A stretch of 64,000 nucleotides of DNA from NCBI GenBank assembly GCA_028284445.1, contig JANQRS010000029.1:1-64000 (forward strand), in the 5' to 3' direction. Below the pieces are notes generated by a model. It ran no database searches, was not told where the DNA came from, and saw only the letters and a list, made by a program, of their open reading frames with translations. Origin of the DNA: Calditrichia bacterium (lineage in GTDB: Bacteria > Calditrichota > Calditrichia > RBG-13-44-9 > J075). Made by a program: the position numbers and the translations under genes. This document shows, piece by piece, positions 52,982-62,020 of the stretch (the first letter of the stretch is position 1; each line of letters begins with the position of its first letter).

Positions 52982-54040
52982 TTATAGCCCTGACTGAATC
53001 ACCTTCTGCTGCAGTGCGCTGAAGACCTCTTCCGGAGTAACTTCCAACATGCACTTAAAATGCTCGCGTGGGCAGGCGCTCTTGCCGATGTGGGTGCAAG
53101 GCCGGCAATTGAGAGAATTGTTTTCAACGATAGTAGCGTTTTCGTTGACGGGGAAAAAGCCCAGTTCGCGGGTTGTTGAGCCAAAAATCGCAATTTGCGG
53201 TTTTTGATAGGCTGCAGCGACGTGCATCAAACCGCTGTCATTACTGATGAAAAGCAAGCTTTCTTGAATGATGGCGAAGGTTTCCAATAGCGATATCCGT
53301 CCGGCCAGGGAATCTACAATTTGCTCTCCGGCTCGATTCTCGATGCTGGCAGCCATTTCAGCCTCATCCGGTCCGCCAACCAGGACGCTGGTCCAGCCAA
53401 ACTCTTGATGGATCAACTCTATCAGGCGTGCATAGTACGCAGCCGGCCAGCATTTTGTGTAATGCCGGGCGCCGGGAGCAATAACCACCCGCGCACCTTC
53501 GTCGTGCAGCCGCTGCCATATCTGTTCTCCCTTTTTCTGGGTCTCTTCCGGTAAATAAACATCCAGCTTCAAGTCGCTGGGGTCTAGGCCTACTGATTTG
53601 CCCGCACGCAAATATTTGGCGGCCACTGACAGCGGATAGGGATTTAACTGCTTGTAGAGGTTGAGCCCGGTATTTACGAGTAGAAATCTCGGGACCTGAT
53701 TTTTGCTGATCTTGTAGATGCGCGGATGATTGAGAAAGCGCCGCAAATACTTGCTGCGAATATTGCGATGCAGGTCCAGGATCAGATCATATTCTGCATC
53801 CTGGATATATTGCCGCATCAATTGCAGAGCGTGGTCTTCGCCCTTAGCATCAAACTCGATCACATTGCTGAGGTGGGGATTGTGCTTGATGACCGCTGCG
53901 TATTCTTTGCGGACCAGGTAGTCGATTTGTGCTTCCGGAAAATTCCTGCGCAACTGTCGAACCACAGGCGAGGTCAAAATGATATCCCCAATCGAGCTCA
54001 TGCGGATAATGAGGATTTTTTTGTATTCCTTATGGGGCAA
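52982..54040 (-). CDS. Glycosyltransferase family 9 (heptosyltransferase-like)
   Basis: 352 aa from a TTG (54040) with AGGGGG 6 bases upstream; an earlier TTG at 54064 lacks a ribosome site. Core: KILIIRMSSIGDIILTSPVVRQLR (N-terminal GT9 motif), PGARHYTKCWPAAYY (nucleotide-sugar loop), FISNDSGLMHVAAAYQKP (acceptor/donor motif) and a C-terminal cysteine group CRPCTHIGKSACPREHFKCM seen in many WaaF relatives. Adds heptose to lipid A-core. Overlaps the ApbE gene. Confidence 0.92.
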   Translation of the reverse strand: MPHKEYKKILIIRMSSIGDIILTSPVVRQLRRNFPEAQIDYLVRKEYAAVIKHNPHLSNVIEFDAKGEDHALQLMRQYIQDAEYDLILDLHRNIRSKYLRRFLNHPRIYKISKNQVPRFLLVNTGLNLYKQLNPYPLSVAAKYLRAGKSVGLDPSDLKLDVYLPEETQKKGEQIWQRLHDEGARVVIAPGARHYTKCWPAAYYARLIELIHQEFGWTSVLVGGPDEAEMAASIENRAGEQIVDSLAGRISLLETFAIIQESLLFISNDSGLMHVAAAYQKPQIAIFGSTTRELGFFPVNENATIVENNSLNCRPCTHIGKSACPREHFKCMLEVTPEEVFSALQQKVIQSGL

Positions 54041-55070
54041 TGCTACCCCCTGTACTTCCCTCAAATTGACTTTGCAGGCCGGCGGAGATATAGAGGGCAG
54101 TTGTATCTGCTTCGCTCTGAAACACGATCAATCCTTCAAGATTTTCGTTTTGCTCGATGAATTGCCTTCCCTCATCCTTTCCCATAACGAACACCGCAGT
54201 TGATAGGCCATCAGCTTCCGTTGAGGTGGATGCCAGAATCGTGGCGCTTATCGCCCCTCTTGCCGGATATCCACTGGCGGGATCCAGTAAATGATGATAG
54301 CGAATGCCGTCCTTCACAAAATAGAAGTGATAGTCGCCGGAAGTTGAAATGCCGCATGAATGGGCAATGGAAAAGGTGCCGGTGTATTCTCCGTCCTTTC
54401 GCGGGTGTCGGATGAGAATTTGAATCGGTTGTTGCTTTTGCCATTCTATTCCGAGATTGCCCCCTGCGTCTATAATGAAATCTTTCAGGCCCATTGCCAA
54501 CATCTTGCGACGTGCTTCGTCAACAGCAAATCCTTTGCTGATACCGCCAAGATCAATTTCAACGCCGGCTGGTAGGTTAATATGGCTGTTCTCCAGGGTC
54601 ACTTGATTCCAGCTGACGCGGCCTAGCTCTTGCTGAATCTCATCGTCCGTAGGAATCCGACCGGCATTTTCGTCAAACTCCCACAATCTGAATACCGGCC
54701 AGAGGGTAAAGTCAAAATGGCCATTGCTTTTTTCTGCGATGGTGAGTGCTTCCTGCAGCAGTGCAGGTAATGGTGCCGGCAATGACTGGCGGCGCTCGCG
54801 CTCCGGGTTCAGATTAAGCTGGCCAATCACAGAGTAGGATTCGTATGGATTTAGCTGCGATTCCAGATTACTGATCAGCGCAAATGCGGAATCCATTGCT
54901 TGTTCGATAATCGCTTTATCAATGGTATTGTCATAAGAGGTAATACTGAAGTAAGTGCCCATCAGGTGCTCGGTGCGATTAATCGGACCATGCTCTGTTT
55001 GGCAAGAGAGCAACAGTAGACCGCAAATCAAGATAGCGTATGATATTGGAAGGCGTGTGGCTTGCAGCAT
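54030..55070 (-). CDS. apbE: FAD:protein FMN transferase (ApbE-type lipoprotein)
   Basis: 346 aa with a lipobox LLLLSC. The ApbE fold is shown by the MGTYFSITSYD start, IDLGGISKGFAVDEARR, IIDAGGNLGIEW, HLLDPASGYPARG and STSTEADGLSTAVFVMG (magnesium/FAD aspartates). It attaches FMN to threonine of exported flavoproteins such as Nqr/Rnf subunits; none is near. It overlaps the start of the glycosyltransferase gene by 11 bp. Confidence 0.94.
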   Translation of the reverse strand: MLQATRLPISYAILICGLLLLSCQTEHGPINRTEHLMGTYFSITSYDNTIDKAIIEQAMDSAFALISNLESQLNPYESYSVIGQLNLNPERERRQSLPAPLPALLQEALTIAEKSNGHFDFTLWPVFRLWEFDENAGRIPTDDEIQQELGRVSWNQVTLENSHINLPAGVEIDLGGISKGFAVDEARRKMLAMGLKDFIIDAGGNLGIEWQKQQPIQILIRHPRKDGEYTGTFSIAHSCGISTSGDYHFYFVKDGIRYHHLLDPASGYPARGAISATILASTSTEADGLSTAVFVMGKDEGRQFIEQNENLEGLIVFQSEADTTALYISAGLQSQFEGSTGGSIAP

Positions 55071-55213
55071 AAGATGACCGGCAGAAAGGGCGTTGGTAAA
55101 CTGTCAATTGGGCAAACCTTAAGATACTTACCGATGAGCGGAATGCAACAAAAATATGCTTCAAGCGGAGATGATGAGTACGGGGGAGAGCCGATAGCGG
55201 AAGAGTGAATTTA

Positions 55214-55242
55214 TGTATCGCGCAGATAGACTGCGCGATACA
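55214..55242 (-). terminator. Hairpin after the polyprenyl synthetase gene
   Basis: TGTATCGCGCAG, loop ATAGA, CTGCGCGATACA; 12-bp stem. 13 bp beyond the leftward gene's stop. Weak T-run on the - strand. Confidence 0.65.
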
Positions 55243-55255
55243 GTGCTTGATAATT

Positions 55256-56272
55256 CTATTTTGTCCGATTCAAAACAAATTCTGCCAGGTTTTCCAGTGA
55301 CGTTCTCGCTTCGGACTCCGGGAGAATCGAAATGGACTCTATTGCTTTGTCTTTGATCTCGTAAGCTTTGGCTCGTGCTTTTTCGATACCTTCCTGGGAT
55401 TTAACAAAATCCAGAATATAGTGCGTATCTTTCTTGCTGGCGCCTTTCTTGATCATCGAAGAGATCTGCTTGCGCTCTTTTTCATCTGCTGATGCAAAGG
55501 CATAAAGAAGTGGCAGAGTTACCTTCTTGTCCTGAACATCGGCCAATGCCGGCTTACCAAGAATGCCGCTGCTGCTTTCATAGTCCAGCAAATCATCTTT
55601 GATCTGGAAGGCGAGGCCAAGATTCTCACCGAAATCCTTCATTGCCTGACATTGCGCTTCAGTTGCATTGACCGTCAATGCGCCAAGCTCGCAGCAGGCA
55701 GATATCAGCGAAGCGGTTTTATCTCCAATAAGACGGAAGTAGTCTTTTTCATTGAGATCAAGATTTCGGGTTTTTTGAATCTCGAAGATCTCTCCCTGGA
55801 TCAAACGCTTCGCAACCGTGGCAATCGTATTCATGATACGTAGACTGCCTGTTTCCGTTGCTGCGATCAGCGATTTGGCCAGAAGATAATCACCCATAAG
55901 AATGGCAATTTTATTTTTCCAGATTTTATGAATGGTTTTGAAGCCGCGGCGCAATTCAGAGTTGTCTAATACGTCATCATGTACCAGGGTGGCGGTGTGG
56001 AGAAGCTCAACAACAGCAGCGGTTGTATAGGTGGCCGCCGTCGGCTCACTGATAGCGCGGGCGCTAACCATCAGCAAAAGGGGACGAAACTGCTTTCCCT
56101 TATGTTTAACAATATACTTTGCGACCTGATCCACCAGCTTGATATCGGAACGCATCACTTCACTGAAGTGTTGCTCATAATGTTTGAGATCATCGCGATA
56201 AGGCGCGAATATCTTCTTCAGATCACCCGATTTAGCGGTGTTGTTGGCCATAGATTCAGATTGTGTTTGCAT
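55256..56272 (-). CDS. Polyprenyl (octaprenyl) diphosphate synthase
   Basis: 338 aa from the ATG at 56272 (AAAGG 8 bases upstream). Trans-prenyltransferase: first Asp-rich motif LVHDDVLDNSELRRG, second FQIKDDLLDYE, with KHKGKQFRPLLLM at the N-terminus and GKPALADVQDKKVTLPLLYA. Makes the C40-type isoprenoid tail for quinones, like IspB; product length cannot be read from the sequence. Alone, 108 bp after tatC. Confidence 0.94.
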   Translation of the reverse strand: MQTQSESMANNTAKSGDLKKIFAPYRDDLKHYEQHFSEVMRSDIKLVDQVAKYIVKHKGKQFRPLLLMVSARAISEPTAATYTTAAVVELLHTATLVHDDVLDNSELRRGFKTIHKIWKNKIAILMGDYLLAKSLIAATETGSLRIMNTIATVAKRLIQGEIFEIQKTRNLDLNEKDYFRLIGDKTASLISACCELGALTVNATEAQCQAMKDFGENLGLAFQIKDDLLDYESSSGILGKPALADVQDKKVTLPLLYAFASADEKERKQISSMIKKGASKKDTHYILDFVKSQEGIEKARAKAYEIKDKAIESISILPESEARTSLENLAEFVLNRTK

Positions 56273-56388
56273 CGAATTCACCTTTCTTTAAGCTGATATT
56301 CGACTATATTTACGCTCATCTGAGCAATTAGTTACATTTTTCACATGCTGCTTCAAAGATAGTAGAGAAACTGGTATTTCCAAAACAT

Positions 56389-57171
56389 TTAACTGTTTTC
56401 CAGTAGATCATCGTAGCGCTGGTCCTCTTCAAGCTCTTTGCGCGCCCGGCGTTTTTCGATGGCCTTAACGATAAAGATAGAGAACTCATATAGCAGAATC
56501 AGCGGAATAGCGAGTAGTACCTGGGTGAATGGATCCGGAGGAGTGAAAACCGCTGCCAGCACAAAAATACCGATAATTGCGTGGCGGCGATAAGTGCGCA
56601 TGAATCGCTCAGTTAGTATGCCGATTTGAGCCAAAAAGAAGCTGACAACCGGCAACTCGAAGACTATGCCGAATAAGAAGCAAAGCCGTAGCACAAAGCC
56701 GATATATTGATCGATTGAAATATCTGGTTTGATATCTTCCGTTGCCAATCCGACGAAAAACTCGAGGGCGAAGGGTAAAATAATAACGTAGGCGAATGCC
56801 AAACCACCAAGAAAGAGCAGGGTTGCGAATGCCAAAACCGGGATGAGATACCGTTTTTCCTGTGGCAGTAGCGCCGGGGCCACAAATTTGTAAATTTGGG
56901 CCAGTACATAAGGAAGGGCCAGGATTAGCCCGCCAAAAAAACCGATTTCCAGTTTCACAATGAAAATCGCCTGGACTCTCAGGAATTGCAGCGGTAATGG
57001 CGGTTCAAGGCGTTTGGAAGGCAGCTTGAGAAATTCGAGAATAAAATCAGAAAAGATCAGACAGACAATTACCCCAACAACGATCCCGATGAGTGAGCGA
57101 ATGATATTCCACCTTAATTCCTCCAGGTGGTCGAGAAAGGGCATTTCTTTGTTGTTCGGTTCATTCTCCAT
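56389..57171 (-). CDS. tatC: Sec-independent protein translocase subunit TatC
   Basis: 260 aa, six membrane helices. Typical motifs are MPFLDHLEELRWNIIRS at the N-terminus, FGGLILALPYVLAQIYKFVAPALLPQEKRY, FGIVFELPVVSFF and YRRHAIIGIFVLAAVFTPPDPFTQ, ending in a charged tail. Receptor for twin-arginine signal peptides. No tatA/B gene is visible in the window. No clear Shine-Dalgarno sequence. Confidence 0.98.
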   Translation of the reverse strand: MENEPNNKEMPFLDHLEELRWNIIRSLIGIVVGVIVCLIFSDFILEFLKLPSKRLEPPLPLQFLRVQAIFIVKLEIGFFGGLILALPYVLAQIYKFVAPALLPQEKRYLIPVLAFATLLFLGGLAFAYVIILPFALEFFVGLATEDIKPDISIDQYIGFVLRLCFLFGIVFELPVVSFFLAQIGILTERFMRTYRRHAIIGIFVLAAVFTPPDPFTQVLLAIPLILLYEFSIFIVKAIEKRRARKELEEDQRYDDLLENS

Positions 57172-57428
57172 AGGCCGAAATATAACGGTTGTTTCTTGAA
57201 TTCACCAAGCGAAAAGCAAGGTCGTTTGAAAATCTTTTCGCTTCACCCGGAGAAATCTCTCCTCTGGCAAAAATTGCAAAATTATATTATACTATACCCT
57301 TTATTTGCAGGCTGGCTCATGAAACGAGGTATACATACGCCTTATTTTTGAGGACATGAATTTGTCAATTTTCGTCTCTCCTTTGCCTGGCCTGCGTTTT
57401 CAAGAAGCAAAGATTTGGAAGTAAAGCA

Positions 57429-58154
57429 ATGGGCCGCACGTATTTTATTTCTGATGTTCATTTGGGTATGAGGGCTGCAACGAAGTCTGAACGTGTCAAG
57501 GAAAAGAAACTGCTTGCTTTTCTTGATCATGTGGCCGTTTCCGGTGATCGCCTGTTTATCGTTGGTGATTTGTTCGATTTTTGGTTTGAATATCGCACGG
57601 TGATCCCGCGAGGATATATGCGCGTGCTTAGTGCACTCAATCATCTCCGGGAGGTGGGCAAAGAGCTGCACTATATTGCCGGAAATCATGATTTCTGGAT
57701 GAAAGACTTTATGCCCAATGAGCTAAACATCCAGATACATTTTGATGGTTTTGAATATGAGATTGCCGGGAAACGCTTTTATCTGCACCATGGAGATGGC
57801 ATCGCAAAATGGGATAAGGGATATCGTTTGATGAAGCGTGTATTTCGTCACCCGGCAAATATATTTTTATACAGCCTTTTACATCCCGATCTTGGTATTC
57901 CACTGGCTAAGTGGGTGTCTCATCGCAGCAGAAATCATACGGCTGCGAAGGGGCCGCCGGATGATACCGATTATCGTGAAGAAGCGCTCAATAAATTTCA
58001 GGAAGGTTTTGACTACGTTCTTTTCGGGCATCTGCATTCGCCAATGCTGCAGAAGTATGGTGAGAAGATCTATATGAATCTTGGTGACTGGATTACCCAT
58101 TTCACCTATGCAGTTTTTGATGATAATGACCTGCAACTGAAAACCTGGGAATAG
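57429..58154 (+). CDS. lpxH: UDP-2,3-diacylglucosamine diphosphatase-type metallophosphoesterase
   Basis: 241 aa, GGAAG before the ATG. Calcineurin-like motifs all present: FISDVHLGM, VGDLFDFWFEY, IAGNHDFW, YLHHGDGIA and FGHLHSP. Size and the insertion between GNHD and HGD match LpxH, which cleaves UDP-2,3-diacylglucosamine in lipid A synthesis; the related YbbF type is also possible. The stop codon lies inside a perfect 28-bp palindrome. Confidence 0.88.
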   Translation: MGRTYFISDVHLGMRAATKSERVKEKKLLAFLDHVAVSGDRLFIVGDLFDFWFEYRTVIPRGYMRVLSALNHLREVGKELHYIAGNHDFWMKDFMPNELNIQIHFDGFEYEIAGKRFYLHHGDGIAKWDKGYRLMKRVFRHPANIFLYSLLHPDLGIPLAKWVSHRSRNHTAAKGPPDDTDYREEALNKFQEGFDYVLFGHLHSPMLQKYGEKIYMNLGDWITHFTYAVFDDNDLQLKTWE

Positions 58155-58171
58155 TCCGGACTATTCCCAGG
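58144..58171. terminator. 28-bp perfect palindrome containing the lpxH stop codon
   Basis: CCTGGGAATAGTCC and its exact complement, with no loop spacer. The last three codons and TAG of lpxH form the left arm. Convergent to the small RHH gene (16 bp away), so it may end both transcripts. Confidence 0.75.
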
Positions 58172-58186
58172 CACAACAGTGTCGAA

Positions 58187-58363
58187 CTAATCCGCTGAAC
58201 TTTCACTGTCGTCTCGTTTCCCCTTCTTCCTCTGACGAACAGCTTCCCTCAGAACATATTCCATTTGTGCATTGAGGCTTCGCAGTTCATCTTGCGCCCA
58301 ACGGTTTAGATCGTCCCATAATTTGGGATCAATTCGCAGAAGTACCGACTTTTTCTTCGACAT
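58187..58363 (-). CDS. Tiny ribbon-helix-helix (Arc-like) protein
   Basis: 58 aa, reading MSKKKSVLLRIDPKLWDDLN then RWAQDELRSLNAQMEYVLRE and a basic, then acidic tail. The VLLRIDPKLWDDLNRWA strand-helix and the SLNAQMEYVLREAV second helix are the Arc/MetJ ribbon-helix-helix pattern. Starts 4 bp after the SPFH gene's stop, so it is cotranscribed with it; genes of this size after SPFH proteins are recurrent. A regulator of the pair is inferred. Confidence 0.85.
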   Translation of the reverse strand: MSKKKSVLLRIDPKLWDDLNRWAQDELRSLNAQMEYVLREAVRQRKKGKRDDSESSAD

Positions 58364-58367
58364 AAGC

Positions 58368-59255
58368 TTAGTATAAGGTGCCGGCGTTGATGATTGGCTG
58401 CGTTGCCTTGTCGGAACAGAGAACCACCATCAGGTTGCTTACCATATTCGCGCGTCGTTCCTCATCCAGCTCAATAATGCCTTCGCTCTTCAGATTGTTC
58501 AATGCCATCTGAACCATGCCGACTGCGCCATCAACAATCTTAGCGCGGGCATCTATAATTGCTTCCGCCTGCTGGCGTTGCAACATGGCGCTGGCAATCT
58601 CCGGCGCATAGGCCAGGTGGTTAATCTTTGCCTCATCAATAACCACCCCGGCTTTCTGAACGCGTTCCTGGATCTCGGCCTGCAGGCCTTCCGATACTTC
58701 ATCGGTAGATGAGCGCAGGCTCTGCTCTTCACCTTCGGTTTCATCATATGAATACTGGCTCGCCAGGCGACGCACGGCTGATTCAGACTGTACTCGCACG
58801 TAATGGACGTAGTCGTCGACGTCAAACACTGCCTGGGCAGTTTCTGCCACCCGCCAAACAACAACTGCGGAAATCATAATTGGATTCCCTTTCTTGTCAT
58901 TGACCTTCAGCTTGTCGCTGTCAAAGTTACGAACTCTCAAGGATACTTTTCGCCGGGTATAAAAAGGATTACACCAGCGAAATCCTGATTCTTTTTCAGT
59001 GCCTTTATATTTACCGAAAAGCAGCAGAACGCGGCTTTCGTTCGGTTCAACTGTAAAGAACCCGCGACTAATAAATGCCAGGGTTGGTACCATTAGAATT
59101 GATGCAAAGAGTAGTGGCACACCAGTGCCATCGTCGCCATAATCGATCAACCTTATAGCATTAACAAACCCGGTAACTGTCAACAGGGCTGCGGTCACGA
59201 CAAGACTCAATACAAGCCAGCCACTCTTTTGTTGTACAACTTGTTCTTTTACCAT
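58368..59255 (-). CDS. SPFH/Band 7 (prohibitin-type) membrane protein
   Basis: 295 aa, GGAGG before the ATG. Two N-terminal membrane helices (GWLVLSLVVTAALLTVTGFVNAI, GVPLLFASILMVPTLAF), then the SPFH domain (RGFFTVEPNESRVLLLFGKYKG, VNDKKGNPIMISAVVVWRV) and a helical stretch with EIASAMLQRQQAEAIIDARAKIVDGAVGMVQMAL. Scaffold for membrane microdomains or protease control. Forms a pair with the RHH gene. Confidence 0.93.
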   Translation of the reverse strand: MVKEQVVQQKSGWLVLSLVVTAALLTVTGFVNAIRLIDYGDDGTGVPLLFASILMVPTLAFISRGFFTVEPNESRVLLLFGKYKGTEKESGFRWCNPFYTRRKVSLRVRNFDSDKLKVNDKKGNPIMISAVVVWRVAETAQAVFDVDDYVHYVRVQSESAVRRLASQYSYDETEGEEQSLRSSTDEVSEGLQAEIQERVQKAGVVIDEAKINHLAYAPEIASAMLQRQQAEAIIDARAKIVDGAVGMVQMALNNLKSEGIIELDEERRANMVSNLMVVLCSDKATQPIINAGTLY

Positions 59256-59604
59256 TTTCGCCTCCGATAGTGATGTGATATTGTTTTGATATCATTCCAA
59301 TATACTATAATCTTGTCAAAAAGTTACCTCCTCCGGAAAAAAATCTAATTTTCTGCCATATTCATGTCAGGCCCGGCGATAGCATCACTACTAAATCATT
59401 GTTATTGATTAAACGACATTTCATTGTCATGCCCGAATGCTTATATCGGGCATCCAAGTGCCAGAATAAGTGGATGCCCGCTAAGCTTTTCCTTGAATGC
59501 CTTTATCGGGGAAACATGCGGGAATGACAAAGTGTCGAATAAACGACTTCAGTACTTAGCTTCGATTTTGTTATATTGATGTTCTACCAACTGAGGACGA
59601 TTCT
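59256..59604. other. Intergenic region between divergent genes
   Basis: 349 bp between the SPFH gene and the small membrane protein gene. It contains the repeat unit at 59414-59537 described below; the rest is AT-rich and shows no gene. Confidence 0.5.
59414..59537. repeat. Dispersed palindromic element of about 124 bp
   Basis: Ends read CGACATTTCATTGTCATGCC on the left and, on the - strand, CGACACTTTGTCATTCCCGC on the right. Inside are smaller dyads: GCCCGA ATGCTTA TATCGGGC, and GGGCATCCA with TGGATGCCC. Similar TGTCATTCCCGC-type repeats are common in many genomes; a decayed MITE-like or REP-like element is inferred. Confidence 0.65.
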
Positions 59605-60003
59605 ATGAGCAATGATAATGGTCAAAAGGCCGCGCAGTTAGCGGCACTGATGAACCTGTATAAGCATCATCTTGATCTGTTCTGGAAGTGGATTACGCTG
59701 TACGTGTCAATTATAACAGCGACGAGCGCTTATCTCTTCAATGCAAATATATCTCCGGAAACGAAGCGTTTATTTCCGGTGTTGATAGCTGCTGCATCTC
59801 TTGGTATTGCGCTTGGATGTGTGATATTGTGGATGTGGTTGAAGGAGCTGCATAGCGAAGTAACGACGATATCCGGTGAATTAAATAGTCCCAAATTCCC
59901 CAGTTTCCTTGGAATTAAAATGACCCAGGCTGCTTTTGTGGTAACCTTGCTCTTCGCTGCCTTTAATCTCATTTATGCTGCTTATGGAGACTTTAATTTC
60001 TAG
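59605..60003 (+). CDS. Small membrane protein, three helices
   Basis: 132 aa, GAGGA before the ATG. Membrane helices at about 29-45, 55-80 (AAASLGIALGCVILWMWL) and 105-127 (AAFVVTLLFAAFNLIYAAY). No family recognised. Its stop codon TAG overlaps the recX stop on the other strand (shared CTAG at 60000-60003). Confidence 0.65.
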   Translation: MSNDNGQKAAQLAALMNLYKHHLDLFWKWITLYVSIITATSAYLFNANISPETKRLFPVLIAAASLGIALGCVILWMWLKELHSEVTTISGELNSPKFPSFLGIKMTQAAFVVTLLFAAFNLIYAAYGDFNF

Positions 60004-60680
60004 GATTCGAGCGCCTGGTCCTCAGTGTCATCAAACTCTGATTTTTCACCATTCATCAGATCTTCGTTGTGTAGCACATGATTGATCTGGTCCCAGGCGA
60101 ACCCTCTGCTTTGAAGATGGCGGATCAAGCGTTCCTTGCGTTTGGCTTCATCATCCGGAAGTTTTCGGCGCAGGAATTTGATAGCGACAATTTCGGCAAG
60201 GCGGTCTGCTGTTTTTTTTTTATAGGCTTCATCGAGGGCCGGCTCGTATATAGTTGAATCAATACCTTTCTGTTTGAGCTTTTCCCGAAGCAACATCCGC
60301 CCACAAGGCCGGAAACGAAGTTCATTATCGATGAACATTTTGGCAAAGCTTTCATCACTAATCAGCTGCACTTTTTCCAGGTCATCCATCGCGGCTTCAA
60401 TGGCTTCCGCTTCAAAGTCTTTCTTAAGCGTTTTTTGCAATAGCTCCCAACGGCTATGCGGCCGGCGTGTCAGATAGTTAAGTAGCTGGTCTTTTGCCCG
60501 GCGTAATTGATCTTCCCGAACAATTTTTCGATAGTCGCGATCGCCAAACTCCTTACCAATCGAAAATTGATACTTCAGTACAATTTCCGGGCTGAATACC
60601 GTTTCTTCGCCGGTATCCCAATAAATCAGAAAGCGTTCGGGACGGCGTTTTTTGAACTCCATGTGAATAATTGCGGGCAT
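60000..60680 (-). CDS. recX: RecX family regulatory protein
   Basis: 226 aa from the ATG at 60680 (GGAGC 6-7 bases upstream). Three-helix RecX repeats: AKDQLLNYLTRRPHSRWELLQKTLKKDF, AIEAAMDDLEKVQLISDESFAKMFIDNELRFRPCGRMLLREKLKQKG and IRHLQSRGFAWDQINHVL. The N-terminal part (LIYWDTGEETVFSPEIVLKYQF) is the beta extension of longer RecX proteins. Binds RecA filaments; it follows recA by 190 bp with a terminator between. Confidence 0.93.
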   Translation of the reverse strand: MPAIIHMEFKKRRPERFLIYWDTGEETVFSPEIVLKYQFSIGKEFGDRDYRKIVREDQLRRAKDQLLNYLTRRPHSRWELLQKTLKKDFEAEAIEAAMDDLEKVQLISDESFAKMFIDNELRFRPCGRMLLREKLKQKGIDSTIYEPALDEAYKKKTADRLAEIVAIKFLRRKLPDDEAKRKERLIRHLQSRGFAWDQINHVLHNEDLMNGEKSEFDDTEDQALES

Positions 60681-60810
60681 GTTCAAGCTCCAGGAACTTC
60701 GTCAGCCATAAAGGTTTGTTCGTAAAGACGTTGAATGGTTGAATCGTTAAGGTATGCTCATTTGTTTTCGTGGTCAACGCTTCAACGTATTTTCCGTAGT
60801 TAAAAAGAAA

Positions 60811-60849
60811 GCCTGCCAAACGATACCGCAGTTTGACAGGCTTTTCTAC
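60811..60849 (-). terminator. Terminator after recA
   Basis: GCCTGCCAAAC, loop GATACCGCA, GTTTGACAGGC (11-bp stem with one mismatch), with T-rich runs on both sides (TTTTCT on +; TTTCTTTTTA on -). Ends recA transcription 20 bp after its stop. Confidence 0.8.
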
Positions 60850-60866
60850 AGATAGGATCTGTATGG

Positions 60867-61961
60867 CTACTTTTTCTTGGCTGCCGCTTTCTCTTCGGCT
60901 GCCGGTGCGGCAGCAGCTTCTGCGGCATTCTCATCTGTTTCTGCTGCTTCCGGGCTTTCACCGGGAATCAAGTTCAGTTTTTGACGAACCAGTTTTTCCA
61001 GGCGATCACGGAAAGCAGGATTTTCTTTCATGTAAGTTTTCACATTCTCGCGTCCCTGGCCGAGGCGTTCCTCGCCGAAGCTATACCAGGTACCGCTCTT
61101 ATTCACCAGGTTCATTTCGGTTGCAAGGTCAAGCAAATCTCCTTCCAACGAGATTCCCTGTGAATACATGATGTCGAATTCGCAATCCCGGAATGGAGGA
61201 GCGAGCTTGTTCTTCACAACTTTCACGCGAGTACGGTTTCCAATCACGTCGGTACCACTCTTGATAGAAGCGATGCGGCGTATGTCCATTCTTACCGAGG
61301 TGTAGAACTTGAGTGCACGTCCACCGGTGGTTGTTTCCGGGCTACCAAACATCACGCCAATCTTTTCACGGAGCTGGTTGATGAAGATGACGGTCGTGTT
61401 GGATTTACTAACTGTTGAGGTGAGCTTACGCAAGGCCTGCGACATCAGCCGTGCCTGGAGGCCCATGTGCGAGTCGCCCATTTCACCTTCCAATTCAGCG
61501 CGCGGAACGAGCGCTGCAACAGAGTCCACTACAACGATATCGAGTGCACCGCTGCGAACCAGAGTTTCAACAATTTCAAGCGCCTGTTCACCACTATCCG
61601 GCTGTGAAACGAGCAGGTTCACAGTATCAACACCGAGCTTGCGGGCATAAATTGGATCCAATGCATGTTCCGCATCAACAAAAGCAGCAAGACCGCCGCT
61701 CTTCTGCGCTTCTGCGATAATATGAAGCGTCAGTGTGGTTTTACCGGAAGATTCCGGACCGTAAATCTCTACAATCCGTCCCCGCGGTACCCCGCCGATC
61801 CCCAGCGCATAATCCAGCGAAATTGCACCGGTTGAAATAATGTCTACATTAATTTTCGGGCGATCACCCAGACGCATAATGGAGCCTTTCCCAAACTGAC
61901 GCTCAATTTGGGTCATGGCTAGATTTACCGCCTTATTCCGATCTTCCATTTCGTTTGCCAT
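60867..61961 (-). CDS. recA: Recombinase RecA
   Basis: 364 aa from the ATG at 61961 (GAGG 5 bases upstream; the frame is open further). Core fully conserved: QIERQFGKGSIMRLGD, Walker A GPESSGKTTL, AFVDAEHALDPIYARKLGV, VVDSVAALVPRAELEGEMGDSHMG, INQLREKIGVMFGSPETTTGG. C-terminal tail is unusual: an Ala/Glu-rich stretch (AEAAAAPAAEEKAAAKKK). Homologous recombination and SOS induction. Confidence 0.99.
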   Translation of the reverse strand: MANEMEDRNKAVNLAMTQIERQFGKGSIMRLGDRPKINVDIISTGAISLDYALGIGGVPRGRIVEIYGPESSGKTTLTLHIIAEAQKSGGLAAFVDAEHALDPIYARKLGVDTVNLLVSQPDSGEQALEIVETLVRSGALDIVVVDSVAALVPRAELEGEMGDSHMGLQARLMSQALRKLTSTVSKSNTTVIFINQLREKIGVMFGSPETTTGGRALKFYTSVRMDIRRIASIKSGTDVIGNRTRVKVVKNKLAPPFRDCEFDIMYSQGISLEGDLLDLATEMNLVNKSGTWYSFGEERLGQGRENVKTYMKENPAFRDRLEKLVRQKLNLIPGESPEAAETDENAAEAAAAPAAEEKAAAKKK

Positions 61962-62020
61962 ACGATCCTCACTTCTTAAATCAGGTGAATAACTTGTATT
62001 TTGATGATTGAAATGCAATA

